Shown here piece by piece: positions 42,639 to 48,818 of a stretch of 48,818 bases of DNA. The DNA is from CAZYQW01 sp964649825 (GTDB lineage: Bacteria > Planctomycetota > B15-G4 > JADJEK01): NCBI GenBank assembly GCA_964649825.1, contig CAZYQW010000064.1, positions 1-48,818 on the forward strand, given 5' to 3'. How positions within the stretch are numbered: the first letter of the stretch is position 1; the number at the start of each line of letters is the position of its first letter. The translations under genes and the position numbers were made by a program. Under the pieces are notes generated by a model. That model had not been told where the DNA came from and ran no database searches. It was given only the letters and a program-made list of their open reading frames with translations.

Positions 42639-44105
42639 ATGTGCGGATTCATCGGTATCCTGCGGTCCAAGGGCAACGTCTTCGCCGAGATCTGCGAAGG
42701 CCTGATCGGCATTCAGCATCGCGGACAGGACGCCGCCGGCATCGCGACGTTCGACCAGCGCTTTCACATGAAGCGCGGCTCGGGGCTCGTGCGGGACATC
42801 TTCGCGGCGGACGACGTGAACCTCCTGCAAGGAAGGGTCGGGATCGGGCACGTTCGCTACCCGACGGTCGGGGACGGCGGGGCGGAGGACGCGCAGCCGT
42901 TCCTGTTGAACCACCCGTACGGCATCGCGCTGGCCCACAACGGCAACCTGACCAACTATCGCGAGCTGGCCGAGACGCTCGCGCGCGATGACCGGCGCTT
43001 GATCAACTCATCCTGCGACGCGGAGATCATCCTGAACGTCCTTGCGGACGAAATCGACCGCCAGCGACAGAGCGAGTTCTCCACCGACCTTCTCTTCACC
43101 GCGATCCAAGGGTGCTTTGGCCGACTGAAGGGCGCCTACTCGGCCGTCGGCTTCGTGGCCGGGCGCGGCTTGTTCGCGTTTCGCGACCCGTTCGGCATCA
43201 AACCGATCCTGATGGCCCGTCAGAAGGACGCGAACGGCACCGCATACTGCATCGCATCGGAGAGCGTCGTCCCGGACATGCTCGACTTCCACCAGCTCTC
43301 GGACATTCAACCCGGCGAGGCGGTGTTCATCTCGATGGACGGAGTGGTCGAGCGGCGGCGGCTCGTCGAGAAGCCGCATCGCCCGTGCCTCTTCGAGTGG
43401 GTCTATTTCGCCCGGCCGGACTCGTTCCTCGACAAGGTGAGCGTCTACAAGACGCGACTCCGCCTCGGCCAGAAAATGGCGGAGCTCTGGAAGGAGACGG
43501 GAATCAAGGCCGATGTTGTCATTCCGATCCCGGAATCGGCGACGACCGCCGCGATGTCGATGGCGCACGCGCTGGGGGTGAAGTACCGCGAGGGATTCGT
43601 CAAGAACCGGTACATCGGGCGTACCTTCATCATGGCGAACGACCAGAAGCGCCAGTCGTCCATTCGTTCGAAGCTGAACCCGATCCAGCTCGAGTTCGAG
43701 GGGAAGGACGTGCTCCTGGTCGACGACTCGATCGTCCGTGGCAACACGTCCCGCCAGATCGTCGCGCTGGCTCGGTCTGCGGGCGCCCGCAAGGTCTACT
43801 TCGCGTCCTACTCGCCGCCGCTGCGCCATCCGTGCGTGTACGGCATCGACATGTCGACCAAGAACGAGTTCATCGCCAAGAACCGTAACGAGGAGGAGAT
43901 CGCGCGCGAGATCGGCGCCGACCGCGTCATCTACCAAACCCTGGAGAACCTCGAGGACGCCACACGCGAGGGAAACCCGGATCTGGGCGCGTTTTGTAAT
44001 GCCTGCTTCACCGGCCGGTACCCCACCGGCGACGTCACTCCGGAGATGCTCGAGGAGATCGAAAGCGACCGGATGCTCGTCCACCAGCCCGCCTCCTCGC
44101 CGTAG
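42639..44105 (+). CDS. purF: Amidophosphoribosyltransferase
   Basis: Makes phosphoribosylamine from PRPP and glutamine, the first step of purine synthesis. The 488-residue protein starts MCGFIGIL, with the Ntn-hydrolase nucleophile Cys2, and has GIQHRGQDAAGI, AHNGNLTNY and the PRPP motif VLLVDDSIVRGNTSRQIV. A C-terminal CNACFTGRYPTGD carries cysteines of the type that bind the Fe-S cluster in Bacillus-type PurF. It is 65 bases downstream of the aminotransferase. Fe-S dependence would tie it to the desulfurase encoded elsewhere in the window. Confidence 0.97.
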   Translation: MCGFIGILRSKGNVFAEICEGLIGIQHRGQDAAGIATFDQRFHMKRGSGLVRDIFAADDVNLLQGRVGIGHVRYPTVGDGGAEDAQPFLLNHPYGIALAHNGNLTNYRELAETLARDDRRLINSSCDAEIILNVLADEIDRQRQSEFSTDLLFTAIQGCFGRLKGAYSAVGFVAGRGLFAFRDPFGIKPILMARQKDANGTAYCIASESVVPDMLDFHQLSDIQPGEAVFISMDGVVERRRLVEKPHRPCLFEWVYFARPDSFLDKVSVYKTRLRLGQKMAELWKETGIKADVVIPIPESATTAAMSMAHALGVKYREGFVKNRYIGRTFIMANDQKRQSSIRSKLNPIQLEFEGKDVLLVDDSIVRGNTSRQIVALARSAGARKVYFASYSPPLRHPCVYGIDMSTKNEFIAKNRNEEEIAREIGADRVIYQTLENLEDATREGNPDLGAFCNACFTGRYPTGDVTPEMLEEIESDRMLVHQPASSP

Positions 44106-44172
44106 CCGCGCGATCGCCGCCACGCAAGCCTCTGTAGTTATTAAGGTTATGTTGTGGTCTGGTGAAATGCCT

Positions 44173-44201
44173 TTGACACCTCTAGGAAACCGGGATTCAA
44201 T
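44173..44201 (+). promoter_or_regulatory. Promoter for the zinc-ribbon gene
   Basis: TTGACA, a 17-base spacer and TTCAAT (4/6) lie in the 262-base purF downstream gap. The predicted leader of about 160 bases contains a hairpin CCGCCC/GGGCGG with an eight-base loop at 44315-44334, followed by an A-rich run and the ribosome site. Confidence 0.6.
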
Positions 44202-44367
44202 GTCGCCCATGGCTTTGGCAACCGGTCGGGATTGGCCGATGGATCTTCCTCTCGTTTCCATCGCTGGTCGCGGACCAACGTCCGGGCGGAAAGCGGCGTA
44301 GACGGGATTCGTATCCGCCCACGCCTGCGGGCGGCCGAAAAAGCGCCCTGACCTCGAAAGGGGCTCC

Positions 44368-44622
44368 ATGAAGAGCACGAACGTGACGCTCCTAAAGTTC
44401 CGTTGCGACAACCGGGAGTGCGGCTTCGAGATCTACGTGAACCAGAACAACAACATGCTGACGCACTACAACGTCAGCATGAGCGCGCTTCTGGAGTGGC
44501 GCTGCTTCGAGTGTTCGAAAGGCTTCCTCCGCTACGCGCCCACGAACGCGAAGTACGAGTACCAGCTCGTGAAGCGAGAGAAGGTCGAGGAGAGCGCTCC
44601 GAACCAGCGGACGCACGGCTGA
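44368..44622 (+). CDS. Small zinc-ribbon protein
   Basis: An 84-residue protein with cysteine pairs CDNREC (13-18) and CFEC (47-50) that should bind one zinc, separated by an Asn-rich strand (YVNQNNNMLTHYN), and a basic tail. I do not recognise the family. AAGGGG lies seven bases before the ATG. It appears monocistronic with its own promoter and a convergent hairpin after it. It could be a nucleic-acid binding or regulatory protein, but nothing shows this directly. Confidence 0.82.
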   Translation: MKSTNVTLLKFRCDNRECGFEIYVNQNNNMLTHYNVSMSALLEWRCFECSKGFLRYAPTNAKYEYQLVKREKVEESAPNQRTHG

Positions 44623-44646
44623 GATCGAAGACCGGCATCAGGAATC

Positions 44647-44676
44647 GGGGCGGCCGCCCAGCCGGGGTGCCGCCCC
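44647..44676. terminator. Strong GC hairpin between convergent genes
   Basis: A perfect 8-bp stem GGGGCGGC/GCCGCCCC with a 14-base loop lies in the 116-base gap between the zinc-ribbon and SGNH genes. There is no T-run; it may stop or protect transcripts from both sides. Confidence 0.45.
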
Positions 44677-44738
44677 GTCGCCGTCTCGGCGGTCGGCGTT
44701 CTCCAGGGTCCTTGAACCGCCCCGCCATCGAGCCACGA

Positions 44739-45365
44739 TCAACGCGCCTCGAGCGCGTCGACCAGGTTCGCCAGCGGCTCCCCCAGCCGCTCTGCGATCA
44801 GTCGATGTCCGCGCGCGTTCGGATGGATCTGATCGAGCTTCAAACTTGGGTTCCGGAGCACGTCGTCCAGGACGTCGTCGAGGAACAGCGCGCGTTTCTC
44901 GCTCGCCACATCCTCGAGGAAGCTCGTGAACCCAGCGCCGAACAGGCCCATCTCGAAGCCGATGACGACCGGCACCGCGCCGAGCTGGATGACCTCGTCG
45001 AGGATCGCGGCGACGTTCTCGCGGGCCTCGTCGCGCGAGAGCCGGCGGAGTCCGTCGTTCCCACCGATCAGGACGACGACGATCGTCGGATCATGCGGCG
45101 CCACGTCTCGTTCGAGCCGAGCCAGCGCGTTCGACGTCGTGTCGCCGTTCCTGCCCGCGTTGACGACCGCGTACGGAAGCTCGTTCGCGAGACGCTCCAC
45201 GAAGCCGTCGCCGCGCGCCACGCCAGCCGCCGCAGTGAGCGAGTCGCCGAGGAAGACGACCGTCGATCCGTCCGCGACGCCGAAGTTCGCGAGGTCGTCG
45301 TAGGTGGGGCCGCACGCAACGACGCAAGTCGCCGCGACGAAGGCGAGGACACGCGTACGCATCAT
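44739..45365 (-). CDS. SGNH/GDSL hydrolase lipoprotein (TesA-like)
   Basis: The 208-residue protein has a lipoprotein signal peptide ending VVACG (lipobox cysteine about residue 19) and then the SGNH blocks: VVFLGDSLTAAAGV (Ser), NAGRNGDTT (Gly), VVVLIGGNDGL (Asn) and DQIHPNARGH (Asp-His). It resembles E. coli TesA, a periplasmic esterase/lysophospholipase, but is lipid-anchored. Its ATG overlaps the stop of the upstream permease (ATGA), so it belongs to the permease transcript, which suggests a joint envelope-lipid role. Confidence 0.92.
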   Translation of the reverse strand: MMRTRVLAFVAATCVVACGPTYDDLANFGVADGSTVVFLGDSLTAAAGVARGDGFVERLANELPYAVVNAGRNGDTTSNALARLERDVAPHDPTIVVVLIGGNDGLRRLSRDEARENVAAILDEVIQLGAVPVVIGFEMGLFGAGFTSFLEDVASEKRALFLDDVLDDVLRNPSLKLDQIHPNARGHRLIAERLGEPLANLVDALEAR

Positions 45366-46153
45366 GACCCCGTGCTCGTGTAGCGACGCGCACCCGAGCG
45401 CCAGCAGAACGCGAGCGCCCCCAGGAACGCGAGCGCGACGACAGGAGTCAGGTTGCAGAGGACGCGGAACTCCGGATGGCCGAGGAGGCGCGTCGACGGG
45501 TAGAACGCGACGAACGAGAACGGGACGACCCAGCGCAGGAGGAACCGGACGATCGGGTGGAAGATCTCGGTCGGGTAGCGCCCGGCGTTGATGAGGTTGA
45601 AGATCGGCGGCGCGATGCCGATCCGATCCTCGAAACGGAACGAGAGCGACGCGACGATCCCGAAGACGGACAGGAAGATCACGGCGCCGCAGAGCGCGGC
45701 GACCACGAGCCAGAACAGATCGACGGGTCCGTACTCGAGGCCGAGCGACGACGAGACCGTGATTACGACGACGATGCCGATCACGCTTTCGGCGAGCGCC
45801 TGCACCCGGAACGACTCGAACACGACCTGAACGAACGAGTTGATCGGGCGCAGCAACACGCGGTCGAAGTGCCCCTCGATGACGTAGTGGTCACCGAAGT
45901 CGTAGAGGTTCCAGGAGACCATGGCGAAGATCCCGTACGGGATCATCGAGAACCCATAGATGAAGAGGATCTCGTCGCGCGTCCAGCCGTGGAGCGCGTC
46001 GATCGGCACGAACAACGCGAGCACGAAGACGAGCGACGTCGCGCTGCGCGCGGCGGTCGCGGCGACTTCGGCGAAGAAGTCCGCGCGGTACGCCATGCGC
46101 GCCTTCAGGAACTGCGCAAAGTAGGCACCGAAGATCGACAGGTCGCGTCCCAC
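45362..46153 (-). CDS. ABC-2 family transporter permease (second of pair)
   Basis: A 263-residue protein with about six membrane helices and the conserved ABC-2/DUF990-type segments: ARMAYRADFFAEV at the N-terminus, DEILFIYGFSMIPYG, and the loop GHFDRVLLRPINSFVQVVFES. These permeases pair with a sister permease and an ATPase to export lipids, polysaccharides or drugs. The GTG start has GGAGG five bases upstream, one base after the sister permease stop. The ATPase gene is not in the window. Confidence 0.88.
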   Translation of the reverse strand: MGRDLSIFGAYFAQFLKARMAYRADFFAEVAATAARSATSLVFVLALFVPIDALHGWTRDEILFIYGFSMIPYGIFAMVSWNLYDFGDHYVIEGHFDRVLLRPINSFVQVVFESFRVQALAESVIGIVVVITVSSSLGLEYGPVDLFWLVVAALCGAVIFLSVFGIVASLSFRFEDRIGIAPPIFNLINAGRYPTEIFHPIVRFLLRWVVPFSFVAFYPSTRLLGHPEFRVLCNLTPVVALAFLGALAFCWRSGARRYTSTGS

Positions 46154-46154
46154 C

Positions 46155-46967
46155 TCAACCTCCCTGGACGGTCAGCGAACGGCATGCGGCCCGCCCCGCC
46201 ACGTGGGCAAGGAACACGAAGGCGATGCACCACGCGACCGAGATCGCGACCGATTGCGCGGCTTCGCGGCCGGTGGCGAGACCGAGGTAGATCCGATTCG
46301 GGACCGACGTGAGCGTCGGGAAGGGCGTCGCTCGCGCGATCGTCTGGAGCACGTCGGGGAAGTACGACAGCGGGATCAGGAGCCCGGAGAGGAGCTCGAC
46401 GATCGTCTGCTTGGCGTGCATGATCCCCTGCACCGACTTCGTGCGAAACGCGATCAAGCCGACCAGGAAGTTCACCTCGGCGAAGGTCACGACGGCCAAG
46501 GCCAACGTCACCACGAAGAGGAGAAACGCGCCCAGCGAGGCCGGCGGCTCGAGCTCATAGAACGTCGCCAGGGCAATGAGAATCAGCGGGGTGAAGCAGA
46601 CGAGGCGGAACAACGTCTGCCCGAGCGCCGCCGACAGCATCTGCACGTGGAGCGACACCGGACGCGCCACGCGCGACGCGATCTGCCCGCTTCCCACGAG
46701 ATCGGAAAGCTCGCGATCGACGGTATTGAACGAGAACGATCGCGTCAGCCAGCCGAGCGCGAAGTAGGAGAAGAGCACATCGAAGGAATCGAACTCGGCG
46801 AGCGCGGTGCGCGAGTCCGGGTCGTGGTAGACCGCGGACCAGATCGACGTGAAGACGGTCACGTAGATCAGATAGGTGACGATCCCGGTGTAGAAGCGCA
46901 GCCGATACGCGAGCATCGACAGGAACGAGATCCGGACGAAGGCGAGAGGGACCGACAGCGCGTTCAC
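46155..46967 (-). CDS. ABC-2 family transporter permease (first of pair)
   Basis: About 270 residues with six predicted helices. It has the same family features as its neighbour: FLSMLAYRLRFYTGIVTYL, a loop with LVGSGQIASRVARPVSLHVQ, and later FLVGLIAFRTKSVQGI. The start is uncertain: I list a GTG at 46967, while TTG at 46988 extends it by seven residues. Normally an ATPase gene precedes such a pair, but here a divergent glycosyltransferase gene lies upstream. The gap of 74 bases holds their divergent promoters, which I cannot define. Confidence 0.87.
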   Translation of the reverse strand: MNALSVPLAFVRISFLSMLAYRLRFYTGIVTYLIYVTVFTSIWSAVYHDPDSRTALAEFDSFDVLFSYFALGWLTRSFSFNTVDRELSDLVGSGQIASRVARPVSLHVQMLSAALGQTLFRLVCFTPLILIALATFYELEPPASLGAFLLFVVTLALAVVTFAEVNFLVGLIAFRTKSVQGIMHAKQTIVELLSGLLIPLSYFPDVLQTIARATPFPTLTSVPNRIYLGLATGREAAQSVAISVAWCIAFVFLAHVAGRAACRSLTVQGG

Positions 46968-47041
46968 GGATCCGTCCACACGTTGCAATCGGCCCCACGA
47001 TAGTCGATCATCCTCGCTTCCACGAGCCCGTCCTCGCCCGC

Positions 47042-48610
47042 ATGCGCAACCTCTCCGCCCTCCACGTCATCTTGGGCCTCATGACGCTCACCGCGTTCGG
47101 GGTCAACGTCTCCCGCTACTGGTTCCTGGGGGACGACGGCTACATCGCGTTTCGCTTCTCCGAGAACATCGTGCTCGGACACGGGCCGGTCTACAACCCG
47201 GGCGAACGGGTCGAAGGCTACACGCAGCCGGTCTGGGTCGTGCTCGTGGCGCTCGGCATGAGGCTCGGGTTCGACCCCGAGCGGTTCGGCCCCGCCGTGG
47301 GGATCCTGTTCGGCGGGTTGACGCTGGTGCTGCTCCTGCGACTGTCCCGGTGGAACGACGCGCGAAGCGGCCTCTGGATCTGGCTCGCTCCGGCGGCCCT
47401 CGCGCTGAATCGGACGCACACCGGGTGGTGCACGGGTGGTCTTGGGACCCAGCTGTTCGCGTTCACGGTCCTCTGGTCGTGCGTCGCGTTCGTGCGCGAG
47501 TGGCGCGCAAAGGAAACAACGCCGTGGCGTTCTGGTCTGCTGTTCGCGGTGGCGACGCTGGTGCGTCCCGAGGGAGGGATCTTCTTCGCGGTCGCGGGGC
47601 TCTTCTTCGCGGTCGACGTGCTGATGCGTCGCCGGCGAACTCTCGTCGACCTGTGCGTCTGGGCGCTACCGGTCGTCCTCCTCGTCGGTGCGCACTTCTT
47701 GTGGCGTCGCTCCTACTACGGCTTCTGGCTGCCGAACACGTTCTACGCCAAGGTCTCCGGGTTCTGGTGGGATCAGGCCAGCAAGTACCTCGGCTGGTTC
47801 GTGCGGGACCACGTTCTCTTCGTCGCGCTTCCGATCCTGCTCGTCCTTCTCCGGCGCGGCATGACGCACGTCGTGGGGTTCTTCCTGGCGACGCTCGTCG
47901 TCTGGGGTACCTATCTGGTCTACGTCGGCGGCGATCGGTTCGAGTATCGGTTCATGACGCCGGTGCTACCGATGCTCTACTGGCTTCTCCAGGAGTCGGC
48001 CCGAACGCTTTGCCACGATCTCGCCGAGACCGCGTCGACTCGCCGTTTCGTTCGACCGGCGGCGGCCGTCCTGGTCGCGCTGGTGCTGACCACGGCGACG
48101 CTGCCGACGATCGTCGCGCCGCCCGTCGAACCGCGCGACCACATCGCACCGATCGAAGCTATCGAGGGCTACGCGCGAGGGCGTGCTCAGCAGGGCAAGT
48201 TCCTCCGGTCCCTGGTCGAGGAGGGGTACCTGACCGGACACGAGCTCACCGCGGTGCGCGGCGCCGGAGCTCTGCCGTACTACTCGAAGCTCCCGATCCT
48301 GGATCTCCACGGACTGAACGACGTGACGATCGCGCACATGCCGATCGAGGAGCGCGGGATGGTGGCGCACGAGAAGGAGCCGACGCTCGAGTACGTGAAG
48401 AGCCGTGGCGTCGTGATGTGCAACGTCCACAACACGCTCGTCTTCGCCGAGATCCCGCATCACCTGCTGCTGCCGGGCGTGGAGCATCGACCCTATTTTC
48501 CCGGTCCGGTCCGCGTCGTCGAAGCGAAGGGACGCTTTCTGGCGTTCGGAACGACGCTCGCCGAGGACGAGTTTCGCCGAACGTTCGCGAAGTTCCGCAT
48601 CCACCGCTGA
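47042..48610 (+). CDS. GT-C fold membrane glycosyltransferase (AftB-like)
   Basis: The 522-residue protein has about ten hydrophobic helices and a soluble C-terminal part. The first loop has DDGYIAFRFSENIVLGHG and YNPGERVEGYTQPVWVVL, the acidic DD catalytic region and GE-x-VEGYT-x-P-x-W signature of GT-C enzymes such as mycobacterial AftB and related lipid-linked sugar transferases. The C-terminal part has TAVRGAGALPYYSKLPILDLHG, shared by this group (read in parts). Such enzymes use polyprenyl-phosphate sugars on the outer face of the inner membrane. The acceptor here is unknown. Confidence 0.83.
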   Translation: MRNLSALHVILGLMTLTAFGVNVSRYWFLGDDGYIAFRFSENIVLGHGPVYNPGERVEGYTQPVWVVLVALGMRLGFDPERFGPAVGILFGGLTLVLLLRLSRWNDARSGLWIWLAPAALALNRTHTGWCTGGLGTQLFAFTVLWSCVAFVREWRAKETTPWRSGLLFAVATLVRPEGGIFFAVAGLFFAVDVLMRRRRTLVDLCVWALPVVLLVGAHFLWRRSYYGFWLPNTFYAKVSGFWWDQASKYLGWFVRDHVLFVALPILLVLLRRGMTHVVGFFLATLVVWGTYLVYVGGDRFEYRFMTPVLPMLYWLLQESARTLCHDLAETASTRRFVRPAAAVLVALVLTTATLPTIVAPPVEPRDHIAPIEAIEGYARGRAQQGKFLRSLVEEGYLTGHELTAVRGAGALPYYSKLPILDLHGLNDVTIAHMPIEERGMVAHEKEPTLEYVKSRGVVMCNVHNTLVFAEIPHHLLLPGVEHRPYFPGPVRVVEAKGRFLAFGTTLAEDEFRRTFAKFRIHR

Positions 48611-48677
48611 TCGGCGGATCGGCGGATCGTGCAACAGCGAGACGAGCACCGATTCGCACCACGAGAAGTCGAACGGC

Positions 48678-48818
48678 ACTAGTGGTGTGATTCAGAGTTG
48701 TTGACGTTTCTCCGGGGCCCTCGTCATCGCTTGCTGCGTTGCTCCTCCTCGACGTATCTCGAATACGCGGTCGTCGTCGCGCCTTGCCAGCGACGACGAT
48801 GACCTCCGGATAATCCAC
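48678..48818. other. Structured, repeat-like intergenic tail at the right edge
   Basis: The region after the GT-C gene stop has no convincing gene. It includes ATCGGCGG direct repeats near 48611-48628. From ACTAGTGG at about 48678 it has a palindrome CGTAT-CTCGA-ATACG (48753-48767) and a 9-bp stem CGTCGTCGC/GCGACGACG (48772-48798, nine-base loop). The layout looks like a dispersed non-coding repeat or small mobile-element end continuing past the window. I cannot confirm copy number. Confidence 0.35.

Noticed and set aside
48246..48818. Minus-strand open frame reaching the right edge
   Set aside because: It overlaps the GT-C gene in antisense and is Arg/Ser-rich; the part beyond that gene looks like structured non-coding sequence.

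Overview
The window is a GC-rich segment of a bacterial chromosome next to the replication origin. The organism has a Gram-negative (diderm) envelope: it carries Kdo synthesis genes (kdsD, kdsC), a very large LptC/LptA-like protein and an LptD-like barrel. It also has a bacillithiol pathway, a PyrB-PyrI aspartate transcarbamoylase, RNase HIII, and exported proteins of a style common in Planctomycetota. A planctomycete-like organism is my best inference, but no rRNA is present to confirm it. Genes are densely packed, and many neighbours overlap as ATGA, GTGA, TTGA or TGATG, which implies translational coupling. I see no phage, transposase, integrase, CRISPR array, tRNA or rRNA.

Layout: (1) 1-3.4 kb, minus strand: site-2 protease, scpA, thioredoxin, fmt, and the start of a glycine-rich protein that runs off the left edge. 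(2) 3.6-11.4 kb, plus strand: kdsD, kdsC, giant LptC/LptA-like protein, LptD-like protein, tatA; this is an LPS synthesis and transport block. (3) 11.4-17.8 kb, minus strand: dnaA, putative oriC, dnaN, dciA, gyrB and a lone MshEN-domain protein; recF is missing from its usual place. (4) 18.0-26.0 kb, minus strand: a tightly overlapping run of sigma factor, hemW, pabA/trpG, pyrF, bshC, bshB1, bshA and cysteine desulfurase, closed by an intrinsic terminator. (5) 26.2-29.4 kb, plus strand: a large orphan protein ending in an HPr-like domain, a phosphoesterase, and parB with a parS-like site inside it. (6) 29.5-36.0 kb: membrane-anchored cyclophilin-like protein, J-domain protein, HNH endonuclease, a secreted protein with a degenerate peptidase site, and an exported protein fused to a GspG-like pseudopilin head. 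(7) 36.1-44.6 kb, plus strand: small membrane protein, DUF374 acyltransferase, DUF72, RNase HIII, CPBP protease, pyrB-pyrI, class III aminotransferase, purF and a zinc-ribbon protein. (8) 44.7-48.6 kb: SGNH lipoprotein and two ABC-2 permeases (minus), then a GT-C membrane glycosyltransferase (plus). The right edge carries a structured, repeat-like intergenic tail.

The least ordinary items are the HPr fusion with both phosphorylation sites at exact HPr spacing, the complete bshABC operon joined to a cysteine desulfurase and headed by a sigma factor, the pseudopilin-head fusion, the giant Lpt bridge protein, and the dnaA/parB/parS origin neighbourhood. Start codons were chosen by ribosome binding sites, overlaps and family alignment from memory; no database search was run.
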